A DNA stretch of 64,000 nt from Vicinamibacterales bacterium. Its GTDB lineage: Bacteria > Acidobacteriota > Vicinamibacteria > Vicinamibacterales > UBA2999. Under the pieces are notes generated by a model, which did not search any database, was not told where the DNA came from, and worked only from the letters and a program-made list of their open reading frames with translations. A program made the translations under genes and the position numbers. Below are positions 43,356 through 52,215 of this stretch, piece after piece. The stretch lies in the NCBI GenBank assembly GCA_030680175.1, contig JAUXWO010000123.1, positions 1 to 64,000 of the forward strand, in the 5' to 3' direction. Within the stretch, counting starts at the first letter, position 1. Each line of letters begins with the position of its first letter.

Positions 43356-44945
43356 ATGCGCCGATGGCTGCCGCTCCTCCTGCTGATTCCCGTGCTCACG
43401 TCGGGCCAGACGCCGACGTACGACCTCGTGCTCCGCGGCGGCCGTATCGTGGACGGCACCGCCAGCCCGTGGTACCAGGCCGACCTCGCGATCACGGGCG
43501 ACACCATCGTCCGGATCGCGCCGTCCATCACGGCGCCGGCCCGTCGCGTCGTGGACGTCACGGGCCTCGTCGTGGCACCGGGCTTCATCGACATCCACAC
43601 ACACGCGCGGCGCGGCATCTTCGAGGTGCCGACCGCTGACAACTACGTGCGGCAGGGGGTGACGACGCTGGTCGAAGGCCCGGACGGCAGCTCGCCGCTG
43701 CCGATTGCCGAGTTTCTGGCCAAGGTGCAGGCGACGCGCATCACGCCCAACTTCGCCACCTTCATCGGGCAGGGCACGGTGCGCAGCGAGGTGATGGGCG
43801 AGGTGGACCGCGCCGCCACCCCCGCCGAACTCGACGCCATGCGCGCGCTCGTCACCCGCGGCATGGAAGACGGCGCGTTCGGCCTGAGCTCGGGGTTGTT
43901 CTACGTGCCCGGCGCCTTCACGCCCACTGACGAGGTGGTCGCGCTCGCGCAGGTGGCCGGCCGCATGGGCGGCATTTACATCTCGCACATGCGCGACGAA
44001 GCCCGGGGCCTGATCGACAGCGTGCGCGAGACGATCGCGATCGGCGAGCGCGGCGGGCTGCCCACGCAGGTGACACACCACAAGGTCGTGGGGCGGAAGT
44101 ACTGGGGCGGCTCGGTGGAGACGCTCCGCCTGATTGACGAGGCACGGGCGCGCGGCGTGGACGCGACCATCGATCAGTATCCGTACACCGCGTCGGCGAC
44201 CAGCATCGGCGCGGCGCTGCTGCCCTCGTGGGCGCAGGAGGGCGGCCGCGAGGCGACCCTCGCCCGCCTGAAGGACCCCGCCATCCGCGCGAAGATCAAG
44301 GCCGAGAGCACGGCGATCATCCGTGACGAGCGCGGCGGCGGCGACCCGAAGAACGTGTCGGTGTCGGCGTGCGGCTTCGACCCCTCACTCGCGGGCCAGA
44401 CGCTGGCGCAGATCACCGAGGGGCGCGGCCTCGCCGTCTCGCTCGAGAACGCCGCCGAGACGGCCATGTGGATCGTCGAGCAGGGCGGCTGCGGCGGCAT
44501 CTTCCACGCCATCGGCGAGCAGGACCTCGAACGCATCCTCGCGCATCCGGCGACGATGATCGCGTCGGACGGCGAGGTGCCGGTCTTCGGCCGCAACGTC
44601 CCGCACCCCAGAAGCTACGGGACGTTCGCGCGCGTGCTCGGTGTCTACGTGCGCGACAAGGCGATCATCCCGCTCGAGACCGCGGTGCAGAAGATGTCGT
44701 CGTTCCCAGCCCAGCGCCTGGGTCTCAGCGACCGTGGCGTGCTTCGCCAGGGGTTGAAGGCCGACATCGCCGTGTTCGACGCCGCCACCATCCGCGACAC
44801 CGCGACGTTCGACGAGCCGCACAGCTACGCCGAAGGCGTGCGCCTGGTGATCGTCAACGGCGACGTCGCGTTCGAAGATGGCGCGATGACGGCCGCGCGC
44901 CCCGGCCGGGTGCTGCACGGACCGGCCACGCGGCCCCGGCCCTGA
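43356..44945 (+). CDS. Exported N-acyl-D-amino-acid deacylase (D-aminoacylase family)
   Basis: The 529-aa amidohydrolase-superfamily protein has a signal peptide (about 1-18), a beta-sandwich start DLVLRGGRIVDGTASPWYQADLAI and the metal motif GFIDIHTHARRG (about 73-84). Further motifs are VEGPDGSSPLP, GLSSGLFYVPG, ISHMRDEARGL, THHKVVGRKYWGG and IASDGEVPVFGRNVPHPRSYGTFARVLG. These match D-aminoacylases that release fatty or acetyl groups from N-acylated D-amino acids. It probably contributes to use of D-amino-acid peptides outside the cytoplasm. Confidence 0.9.
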   Translation: MRRWLPLLLLIPVLTSGQTPTYDLVLRGGRIVDGTASPWYQADLAITGDTIVRIAPSITAPARRVVDVTGLVVAPGFIDIHTHARRGIFEVPTADNYVRQGVTTLVEGPDGSSPLPIAEFLAKVQATRITPNFATFIGQGTVRSEVMGEVDRAATPAELDAMRALVTRGMEDGAFGLSSGLFYVPGAFTPTDEVVALAQVAGRMGGIYISHMRDEARGLIDSVRETIAIGERGGLPTQVTHHKVVGRKYWGGSVETLRLIDEARARGVDATIDQYPYTASATSIGAALLPSWAQEGGREATLARLKDPAIRAKIKAESTAIIRDERGGGDPKNVSVSACGFDPSLAGQTLAQITEGRGLAVSLENAAETAMWIVEQGGCGGIFHAIGEQDLERILAHPATMIASDGEVPVFGRNVPHPRSYGTFARVLGVYVRDKAIIPLETAVQKMSSFPAQRLGLSDRGVLRQGLKADIAVFDAATIRDTATFDEPHSYAEGVRLVIVNGDVAFEDGAMTAARPGRVLHGPATRPRP

Positions 44946-45020
44946 AGGGCACGGCTCCAGGCAAACCGGGATACGATGCGTCCGTCAGGTCACGAACGCG
45001 GCGGCACACAGGAGGCAGGC

Positions 45021-45410
45021 ATGACGCACTCAGATCCGTTGCTGGCGCCGATGACGAACACCGATCGCCGCGAGGTCGCGGGCGTGCAGATGGATGTCGC
45101 CCCCGCGGGCACGGGACGCATCAAGCGGGTCGTGTACCCGGCAGGCTTCCGCTGGTCCACGCACATGCAGCCCATCGTCGGCACCGAGCGCTGCATGCAC
45201 GCCCATGTCGGGTTCCTCGCGCGCGGCCAGGTGCACGTCGAGTATCCCGATGGCTGCACCGAGGAGTTCCTGGCGCCGCAGGTGATCACCATCCACCCGG
45301 GGCACGACGCCTGGGTGGTGGGCGACGAGCCGGCGGTCCTGATCGAGGTGGACTTCGAAGCCGAGACGCCGCAGCTGTTCGGCCTCAACGGGCATCGGCA
45401 CCGGACGTAG
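45021..45410 (+). CDS. Small cupin-domain protein
   Basis: The 129-aa protein is a single cupin barrel: HMQPIVGTERCMHAHVGFLARGQVHVEYPDG carries the first histidine group and ITIHPGHDAWVVGDEPAVLIEVDF the second strand set. AGGAGG lies 5-6 bp upstream of ATG 45021. The last eight codons overlap, on the opposite strand, the end of the convergent 469-aa gene. Substrate or metal unknown; it may be a regulatory or small-molecule binding cupin. Confidence 0.78.
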   Translation: MTHSDPLLAPMTNTDRREVAGVQMDVAPAGTGRIKRVVYPAGFRWSTHMQPIVGTERCMHAHVGFLARGQVHVEYPDGCTEEFLAPQVITIHPGHDAWVVGDEPAVLIEVDFEAETPQLFGLNGHRHRT

Positions 45411-46794
45411 ATCCTGTGCGGGCCGGGCGAGCGGCGCGGGTGAAGTCCCGCTTGCCGAGCGTGCGGTCCTGGCGCTCGGAGACACGCTCGGCCAGGTGGT
45501 CGAGCAGCCGGGTCGTGCATTGGAGCGCCGCCAGCACGTCGCGCTCCTCGAGCGCGCCGCCCGCCTCGGGCGACAGGCGCCGCGCCCACTCCCGGAGCGA
45601 CCGCGCCTCGTCGAGGCCGGGCCGGAGGAACATCAGGGCCTGCGTCCGCACGGCGCCCTCAGGCCACGCGTCGACCTCGCCGACGCGCGACTCGATGATG
45701 GCGATCAACGGATCGAGGCGGTCGTGCCCCGCCGCCTGTGCCGCGCCCGCGTCGGCGGCCACCGCCAGCGCCCGCACCCCGCGCTGGCCCGCACGCACCA
45801 GGTGGAACACCGCCGCCGCATGACGCGCCAGGCCCAGGCAGAGGCCGGCCTCGGTGACATCGGGCTGTGCTGACGGGAACGCCGCCTGCACGGCCGGGCT
45901 GCACGTGAGCCCGAGCATCCAGGCCCGGCTGGCGGAGACCGGCCAGATGGACCAGGTGCGCAGGTCGTGGCGGATGTGGCGGGCCAGCTCGTCGATCTCC
46001 GTGCGCAGCGTCGCCTGGTGCGCGTGCTCGAGCGCCGCGATCGCGAACGCCGCCCGTACGCCCGCCGTCTGCAGTCCAAGATCCGTGCAGAGCCGGCGCG
46101 CATCGTCCAGCCTCCGCGCGGCGTCCTGCCGCAGCGCGGGCGTCACGTCCCCGTCGATCCGCTCGCGCACGTCCCAGAGCCCCTCCAGCACCGCCAGGGC
46201 ACGGTCGAGACGGCCACCGCTCCCGAGCATCTGCGCCTCGCGTACTGTCGCGGGTGCGATCCCGCCGGCAGGCGCCAGGGCGAGCGGGGTTCCGCGTGCG
46301 GGCACCGACCGCATCGCGCCGTCGAGACGCTCGAAGACGTCGTCATCGAACCAGTGGGCGTCGGCATTCGCGGTGGGACGGCCGGCTGCCGAGACGCGCG
46401 CCGGCACGGCCGTGACGCTGGCGGAGATCGATGCGTCGATCTGATCGAACGCCGCGTCAAACCGATCGAAGCCCGGGGCGCGAGCCTCCTGGATCGCCTC
46501 GTCCAGACCGGGCGGCCGCAGGGTATCGAGCGCGTCCAGCGCCTCGTCAGTGATGAAGCCCGAGGGCGCCACCGCGGCCTCCGGCGCCGTCACGACGGCA
46601 GGCGCAGGCGCCACGCCGACGGGGTCCGCGGCGAGGGCCAGCCGCAGGGCGTCCGGCGTCTCCTCGACCGGCGCCTCCGGCGTGTCCTCCCACGACAACT
46701 CCGTCGCCAGCGCGCTGAACACGGCGTCGAAGAGCGCAAAGCAGTCGTCGTGCTGATCGAGTCCCGCGTCGGCCGGCTTCCGTCGTGCGTCCAT
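45385..46794 (-). CDS. Hypothetical protein (469 aa), mostly helical
   Basis: No family recognised. The chain has no signal peptide. It begins with a Pro/Ala/Glu-rich, low-complexity N-terminal third containing repeated FD-AF-DQ/ALD-type patches (DCFALFDAVFSAL, GFDRFDAAFDQIDASI, DDVFERLDGAM). A predicted all-helical C-terminal two thirds carries several W, H and C residues (HIRHDLRTWSIWPVSASRAWMLGLTCSP). TATACT lies 8 bp before ATG 46794, suggesting a leaderless transcript. It ends inside the cupin gene on the other strand. The gene follows an exported unknown gene in the same direction; the two may work together. Confidence 0.7.
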   Translation of the reverse strand: MDARRKPADAGLDQHDDCFALFDAVFSALATELSWEDTPEAPVEETPDALRLALAADPVGVAPAPAVVTAPEAAVAPSGFITDEALDALDTLRPPGLDEAIQEARAPGFDRFDAAFDQIDASISASVTAVPARVSAAGRPTANADAHWFDDDVFERLDGAMRSVPARGTPLALAPAGGIAPATVREAQMLGSGGRLDRALAVLEGLWDVRERIDGDVTPALRQDAARRLDDARRLCTDLGLQTAGVRAAFAIAALEHAHQATLRTEIDELARHIRHDLRTWSIWPVSASRAWMLGLTCSPAVQAAFPSAQPDVTEAGLCLGLARHAAAVFHLVRAGQRGVRALAVAADAGAAQAAGHDRLDPLIAIIESRVGEVDAWPEGAVRTQALMFLRPGLDEARSLREWARRLSPEAGGALEERDVLAALQCTTRLLDHLAERVSERQDRTLGKRDFTRAARPARTGSTSGADAR

Positions 46795-46802
46795 TGCCTC
46801 TC

Positions 46803-46808
46803 AGTATA
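46803..46808 (-). promoter_or_regulatory. -10 element abutting unknown gene start
   Basis: TATACT on the minus strand ends 8 bp before ATG 46794. Immediately beyond lies a C-run/G-run hairpin (46812-46832) that may terminate the preceding gene. Confidence 0.45.
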
Positions 46809-46839
46809 TCGGCGCCCCCCCCCGGGGGGCGATCGCATC

Positions 46840-48360
46840 TCAGGGCGTGAGCCCGGAACTGATGAGCGTCTGCCCTCCCGCGCGCCCCGGCGCGAAGGGA
46901 CTGTCCGTGGGGTCGACGGGCGTCTCTCCGCCGAGGCCGTCGATGAGCCGCGTGGCGTGGGCCAGCCACTCGGCCAGGCGGCCGTGCGTCTCGCCGATCT
47001 GCTCGAGGCGATCGTCCTCGCCGCCGAAGAGCGAGTCGATCAGGTCCCCGACATGGCCCGAGTCGAACACGTCCTCGTCGGGCCGCTCACCGCGCTTGAT
47101 CCGCTCCTGCCGTGCGTACCATTCCTCGTAGGTCTCGATGCGGTCGCGCATCTCGGAGGCCTGCTCCGCCCGGCGTCCCCAGTCGAACTGGAACGCGGTG
47201 TCCGCGGCGCCTGCACGGACAGCTGCGCCAGACGCCTCGTGCGCTGACGGCGCCATCCGCACGCGGAAGAGGCCGGCCGGCGCGACGTCGCCGCCGCGCG
47301 CCTGGCGGCGGGCCGGCGTGCCCGTGAAGATCCAGCCGTCGACGTCCCGCGCCAGCGCCCCGCCGCGGGCGGCAGGCACCTCGATGCGCACGTGCGTCAC
47401 GGCATGCGCGACGAGGCCCGGGTCGCCGGGATACGGCACGCCGGGGCTCTGGTCACGGTAGGTGATCGTGAGCGCGTAGTCGTCGATCGCAAAGCGTGTG
47501 ACGCGCCGCAGTGCATCGCGCGTGATCACGGGCGAGGCGGGCACGACGATCTGCATCGTCGATCGCGAGTAGCCGGTCGAGGTGATGCGGACCAGGTAGC
47601 CGCCGGGATGCAGATTCCAGCGCTCCCGCGGGATGAGCGTCTTCGCGTCGCGCGGCTCGGGCCGCATCGTCAGGCGCTCGAAGTCCTCGTATGAGCGGTT
47701 CGCCTCGCGGAACATCCCGCGCATGCGGTTCTCGTAGTCGAGCAGGGGGCGCAGCGTCCGGTTCGCGCGGCCGAAGAGCGTGCGCGCGACGCTGTCCGAG
47801 TAGTGATCGAGCGCGCCTTGGGCCAGCAGCTCCGCGCCGCGGTCGCCGAGCAGGGCGATCATCGCGCGCCGGGCGCCGCCGCGCATCTCGTGCGGGTTGG
47901 CGCGCGACAGGATCGCCCAGACGAGCAACTGGACGTCGCGCTGGTCCACCGCATCGCCCTGCTCGGTGTAACGCTGCATCACCTCGCGGAGGAGCGTGGC
48001 CTTCGAGCCCGTCCACGACCCGAGGACGTAGCCATCCCCGGCCGTGGGGCCATACGTGTACCCGCGCGCGCAGAAGCTCCTGAGCTGGATCTCGTACCGG
48101 CCAGGCGCGAGGTGATACCGGAAGTCGGGGCCACGCTCGGCGTTGGTGAGCGGCGTGAAGCCGTCGAGCCGCAGCCGATCGAACTCCGGCCAGCCGTGGA
48201 CGGGAATGGTGGTGATGTTGGTGACGAGCGGGGGCTCGCCGCGGACCAGATCGGCAAACGAGGGCAGCCGCGTGGGCGGCAGCCGGAGGGAGCCGGGGAC
48301 CTGGGCCTGAACGCCAACGGTGATCGCGAGGCACAGGACGACGCTGAGGGTGCGGAGCAT
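46840..48360 (-). CDS. Hypothetical exported protein (506 aa)
   Basis: I do not recognise the family. A signal peptide (about 1-19) is followed by an N-terminal module with LAPGRYEIQLRSFCARGYTYGPTAGDGYVLG, which looks like a surface or cell-envelope beta-domain. A helical region (about 130-245) contains RGGARRAMIALLGDRGAELLAQGALDHYSD. A beta-rich middle (about 250-330) and an acidic, charged C-terminal tail (KRGERPDEDVFDSGHVGDLIDSLFGGEDD) follow. GAGGA precedes ATG 48360. It precedes the other unknown gene by 46 bp on the same strand. Confidence 0.72.
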   Translation of the reverse strand: MLRTLSVVLCLAITVGVQAQVPGSLRLPPTRLPSFADLVRGEPPLVTNITTIPVHGWPEFDRLRLDGFTPLTNAERGPDFRYHLAPGRYEIQLRSFCARGYTYGPTAGDGYVLGSWTGSKATLLREVMQRYTEQGDAVDQRDVQLLVWAILSRANPHEMRGGARRAMIALLGDRGAELLAQGALDHYSDSVARTLFGRANRTLRPLLDYENRMRGMFREANRSYEDFERLTMRPEPRDAKTLIPRERWNLHPGGYLVRITSTGYSRSTMQIVVPASPVITRDALRRVTRFAIDDYALTITYRDQSPGVPYPGDPGLVAHAVTHVRIEVPAARGGALARDVDGWIFTGTPARRQARGGDVAPAGLFRVRMAPSAHEASGAAVRAGAADTAFQFDWGRRAEQASEMRDRIETYEEWYARQERIKRGERPDEDVFDSGHVGDLIDSLFGGEDDRLEQIGETHGRLAEWLAHATRLIDGLGGETPVDPTDSPFAPGRAGGQTLISSGLTP

Positions 48361-48447
48361 GGGCAGTCCTCAATCGCGGGGGCGTCGTAGATGCCAGGGG
48401 ATGGCATGCGCAGTGTAGCACCAGCGGCGCCTGACACGATGCCGGTC

Positions 48448-48472
48448 GGAGGGGCGGGGCGCCCGCCCCTCC
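48448..48472. terminator. GC-rich hairpin, possible terminator
   Basis: GGAGGGGCGGG and CCCGCCCCTCC form an 11-bp perfect stem with a 3-nt loop, 6 bp beyond the stop of the BNR-repeat gene. No T-tract follows on either strand. Confidence 0.4.
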
Positions 48473-48478
48473 TGATGG

Positions 48479-51400
48479 CTAGTGGCCGGGCGGCACCGGC
48501 GCGATCGGTGCCGGGATCACGCCGCCGCTGACGAGCGCCTGGATGAGCGGCGCGACCTTCGCCGTGGCCGCGTTCGTGTCCGTGACGAGCGCGGGCAGTT
48601 CGGACTGCGCCTCCTGCATCTGCCGCGTCAGCGTCTCCGTCGGGACGGCGGTCATGCCCATGATGCCGCCCTTGATCTGCCCGATGCGGCCGCGCAGGTT
48701 TGCGGTGTTGCCAAAGCCGCCGCCGGCCAGCCCGAGCCGCGTGCGCAGGCCCGTGAGCTCCTTCTGCAGCCCGTCGATCTGCGACTGCAGGTTGGCCGGC
48801 ACGGTGCGGCCGCGCGTCTGCTCCTGGATCGTCTGGAGTCCGCTCCAGGCATCGGTGACGGCATCGGCCAGATCGTTGGCCGTCTGCTGCAGCCGGTGCA
48901 TCGCGAGCGCGGCGTCATGCCAGGTCTTCCGATCGGCATCGGTGATCTCGATGTCCTTGTCGCCCGTCACCTGCACGGTGACGACGTTGGCCTCGCGGCC
49001 GTCGACGGTGAGCGTGGCGCGATACGTGCCCGGCAGCACGAACGGCCCGTTGGCGCCGCCGCCGCCGAAGCCGCCGCCGCCACCGCCGCCCTGCTGGCTC
49101 CGCATCGGCCTGAGCGGCGCCACGCGCAGGTCCCAGTGCACGAGATTGAAGCCAGCCTTCGCCCTGTCCTTCATGTCATCACCGGCGATCTCGCGCACGA
49201 CCGCGCCAGCCGCGTCGCGGATGGTCCACTTCGCCTCCTTGCCGTCCGCGGCGAGCCGCGCGCCGAGCGCCGCGCCGAACTCCGGGTTCGGCAGCGTGAG
49301 CACGGTGTCGCCCTGGAACTGGATGTTCTGGTCGTTGGCCTGGTTGAACGCCACCGCGGGCGGCGGATCGAACGCGAACACCGGCGACCCGGCCGCCTTC
49401 GTCCACTGCTGGATCGGTGTGAGGTCGTCGAGGATCCACGCGCCGCGTCCGTGGGTGGCGAGGATCATGTCATTGTCGCGCGGGTGCAGGGTGATCTCGT
49501 AAATCGGGACGGTCGGGAGGTTCGCCTTGAGGCGCGCCCACGACGTGCCGCGATCCAACGTGACGAAGAGGCCCGTCTCCGTGCCCAGGTACAGCACGTC
49601 CCGGTTCTTCAGGTCCTCGGTGATGGTGCGCGCCACCTGGCCCTGGGGGAGATTCGACGCGATCGAGCGCCAGCTCCGGCCGAAGTCGGTGGACGTGAAC
49701 ACATACGTCGCGAAGTCGCCGCCGCGGTGCCCGTCGAGCGTCACGTACACGGTGCCGTCGTCGAAGCGCGACGGCGCGACCTTCGACACGTACGTGAACT
49801 TCGGCACCGACGGGAGGTTCGCGGTCACATTGGCCCACGTCTGCCCCGCGTCCCTCGACACGCTGACCACGCCGTCATCGGTGCCGGTATACAGCAGGCC
49901 GGCCACGCGCTCCGACTCGGCGGCCGTGACGATGCTGCCGAAGATGCCGACGCCGTCGTGCTTCGCGATGCGGATGTCGTTGTCGGCCACGCCCATGATC
50001 GAGAGCGTCGTCCGGTCGGTGTTGGTCGTGAGGTCCGGGCTGATCGCCTCCCACGAATGCGCGCGGTCGCGCGACCGGAACAACCGGTTGGCGCCGACGT
50101 AGATCGTGGCCGGGTCGTGCGGCGACAGGAACATGGCCGTGTCCCAGTTGAAGCGCAGCGGCGGCTCGCCGGCCGCCGGCTCCGGCCGAATCGTCCGGCG
50201 CTCGTTGGTGAGCTGGTCGATGCGGTTGGGACGGCCGTCCTGCGACTCGGCGTAGGCGATGCGCGAGTTCGACGGATCGACGAGGCCGACGAAGCCGTCG
50301 CCGCCGTTGATGATCCACCAGTCCTGGTTGATGATGCCCGTGTTGGTGCGCACGGCGCTCGGCCCGCACCACGTGTAGTTGTCCTGCAGGCCGCCGCAGA
50401 TGTTGTACGGCGTCTCCATGTCGTAGCTCACATGGTAGAACTGCGCGAAGAGCAGGTTCGGCATCCACCGCCACGTCGCCGCGCGGTCGTACGACACGCT
50501 CACGCCGCCGTCGTTGCCGACCAGCAGGTGATCGGGGTTGTGCGGATTGATCCACATGGCGTGATGGTCGACATGGATGTTGCGGCCCCCGTCATTCCGG
50601 AACGTGCGCCCGCCGTCGTCCGACACATGGAGCTGGACGCCGAGCACGTAGATGCGCGAGTCGGTCGTGGGGTCGATGCGGATCTTGCTGAAGTACATCG
50701 GCCGGGGGTTGAGGTCCGACAGCTTGCGCCAGCTCGCGCCCGCATCGTCGGTGCGGTAGACGCCGCCCTCCTCGGGGTGTTCGATGCGCGCGTAGAGCAC
50801 GCGCGGGTTCGCGCGCCAGATGTCCATCTGGATGCGGCCCTTCGGTCCGGCGGGCACGCCCGTTTCCAGCTTCGTCCACGTGCGGCCGGCGTCGGTGGAC
50901 TTCCACAGCGCGCTGCCCGGCCCGCCGCCGTTCATCCCCCACTGCTGCCGGCGCCGCTGGTAGGTGGACGCATACAGGGTCTTGTTGTTCGACGGATCCA
51001 TGACGAGATCGGTCGCGCCCGTCTCGTCGTCCACGAAGAGCACACGCGTCCAGGTGAGGCCGCCGTCCGTCGTCTTGAACACGCCGCGGTCGCCGCCGGG
51101 GCCCCAGAGGTCGCCGAGCGCCGCGACGTAGACGACGTCGTAGTCGACGGGATCGACGATGACGCGGGCGATCTGCTTGCTGGTGCCGAGGCCCATGTTG
51201 CGCCAGGTGACGCCGCCGTCGGTCGACTTGTAGACGCCGTCGCCCCACGAGGAACTCTGCCGGTTGTTGTTCTCCCCGGTGCCCACCCAGACGAGGTTCG
51301 GATCGCGGGCGCCGATCGCGATGGCGCCGATGGAGCTGACCGGCTGGTCGTCGAACACCGGCGTGAACGTCGTGCCGTTGTTCACGGTCTTCCAGACGCC

Positions 51401-51598
51401 GCTCGTCGCGGTGGCCACGTAGTAGATGGAGGGATTGCTCTCGAGCACCGCGAAGTCGTCGATGCGTCCTGACGACAGCCCTGGCCCGACGGAGCGGAAC
51501 ACGAGCCGGTCGAAGGGGCCGTCGGCCGGTGCCGGCGCCTGGGCGTGCGGGAACGTGGCGGTCAGGGCGAACGCGAGGACGGTGAGCAGCAGTCTCAC
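48479..51598 (-). CDS. Exported BNR/Asp-box repeat protein (sialidase/VPS10-like)
   Basis: The 1039-aa protein has a signal peptide and a beta-propeller-like region with at least nine Asp-box (BNR) motifs, for example STDGGVTW, TTDGGLTW, STDAGRTW, SDDGGRTF, SRDAGQTW and STDFGRSW. A Gly-rich linker follows near 850, then a beta-sandwich and a helical C-terminal domain. This is the layout of large acidobacterial 'exo-alpha-sialidase/VPS10' proteins. I see no clear sialidase catalytic triad, so enzymatic activity is doubtful and a ligand-binding role is as likely. GTG 51598 is preceded by GGAGGAG. Confidence 0.85.
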   Translation of the reverse strand: MRLLLTVLAFALTATFPHAQAPAPADGPFDRLVFRSVGPGLSSGRIDDFAVLESNPSIYYVATATSGVWKTVNNGTTFTPVFDDQPVSSIGAIAIGARDPNLVWVGTGENNNRQSSSWGDGVYKSTDGGVTWRNMGLGTSKQIARVIVDPVDYDVVYVAALGDLWGPGGDRGVFKTTDGGLTWTRVLFVDDETGATDLVMDPSNNKTLYASTYQRRRQQWGMNGGGPGSALWKSTDAGRTWTKLETGVPAGPKGRIQMDIWRANPRVLYARIEHPEEGGVYRTDDAGASWRKLSDLNPRPMYFSKIRIDPTTDSRIYVLGVQLHVSDDGGRTFRNDGGRNIHVDHHAMWINPHNPDHLLVGNDGGVSVSYDRAATWRWMPNLLFAQFYHVSYDMETPYNICGGLQDNYTWCGPSAVRTNTGIINQDWWIINGGDGFVGLVDPSNSRIAYAESQDGRPNRIDQLTNERRTIRPEPAAGEPPLRFNWDTAMFLSPHDPATIYVGANRLFRSRDRAHSWEAISPDLTTNTDRTTLSIMGVADNDIRIAKHDGVGIFGSIVTAAESERVAGLLYTGTDDGVVSVSRDAGQTWANVTANLPSVPKFTYVSKVAPSRFDDGTVYVTLDGHRGGDFATYVFTSTDFGRSWRSIASNLPQGQVARTITEDLKNRDVLYLGTETGLFVTLDRGTSWARLKANLPTVPIYEITLHPRDNDMILATHGRGAWILDDLTPIQQWTKAAGSPVFAFDPPPAVAFNQANDQNIQFQGDTVLTLPNPEFGAALGARLAADGKEAKWTIRDAAGAVVREIAGDDMKDRAKAGFNLVHWDLRVAPLRPMRSQQGGGGGGGFGGGGANGPFVLPGTYRATLTVDGREANVVTVQVTGDKDIEITDADRKTWHDAALAMHRLQQTANDLADAVTDAWSGLQTIQEQTRGRTVPANLQSQIDGLQKELTGLRTRLGLAGGGFGNTANLRGRIGQIKGGIMGMTAVPTETLTRQMQEAQSELPALVTDTNAATAKVAPLIQALVSGGVIPAPIAPVPPGH

Positions 51599-51728
51599 GG
51601 GAGTACTCCTCCGGGTGGTCGTGTGGACGGATTCGACGGCGTTCCAGCCTACGCTCCCGGTCGCGCCGGGTCAACCAGTGGTGTGTCGTTGACCATTCAC
51701 GACCGGCAGTCCGCTGCCGTGGCCGGCG

Positions 51729-51941
51729 TCATCCCTTCGCGGCGGCCCTGGCGCGGTACTCCGGGGTGAGCAGCCCGGCAAAACCCCAGTTATCGGGATC
51801 CACTTCATCGATGACGATATGAATATGCTCGGGTCGCTTGCCGAGCACCGTCACCAGCGTGGCCGTGATCTCGGCCACCACCTGCGCCTTCTGCTCCCGA
51901 GTGACCCCGTCTCTGGTGATCTGTACATTCACGTAGGGCAT
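51729..51941 (-). CDS. 4-oxalocrotonate tautomerase-family enzyme
   Basis: The 70-aa product starts MPYVNVQITRDGVTREQK. After Met removal, Pro1 would be the catalytic base of this tautomerase superfamily. The remainder (VVAEITATLVTVLGKRPEHIHIVIDEVDPDNWGFAG) fits the usual small monomer that assembles as a hexamer or trimer. TGGAGC lies upstream of ATG 51941. A longer in-frame ORF exists, but its N-terminal part reads through a degraded MarR fragment and is not used. Confidence 0.85.
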   Translation of the reverse strand: MPYVNVQITRDGVTREQKAQVVAEITATLVTVLGKRPEHIHIVIDEVDPDNWGFAGLLTPEYRARAAAKG

Positions 51942-52014
51942 TTCGTGCTCCAGGGATTGATCCGGCCCGCGTTCGACCGCGCGCATTCGATGCGCGGGGC
52001 GCACCGTGCGCGCG

Positions 52015-52165
52015 TCGCGACGCCACCACCTGCCGTGCGTCTTCGACGCACGCGCGCGCCGCAGCGTCCGCCTGACGCGTGCCGGTCGCGTCAGCCTGAC
52101 GATGGTACCTCGCGGGCCGGGCGGCCGTCTCCACCACGCGTCCGGCATCGTCGGCACGCGGGCCG
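52015..52165 (-). pseudogene. Degraded MarR-family gene fragment
   Basis: On the minus strand one frame reads RGTIVRLTRPARVRR and another reads VEDARQVVA. These match the wing and following helix of the intact MarR protein just upstream (RGTIVRLTSAGVRR and EDARQVVA). DNA blocks such as CGCCACCACCTGCC, GCGTCTTCGA and GACGATGGT are shared. The match changes frame and has no N-terminal half, so it is a remnant of a tandem duplicate or of a related gene. It lies between the tautomerase gene and the intact regulator. Confidence 0.55.
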
Positions 52166-52215
52166 TCGCGGTGCTCGCGCCTGGCACCGCATGCTCCAGG
52201 GCCTCGGTGGTGGGA

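Noticed and set aside
48479-51598. A functional sialidase
   Set aside because: Many Asp-boxes are present, but I cannot see the arginine triad and nucleophile set of sialidases, so only a BNR-repeat protein is called.
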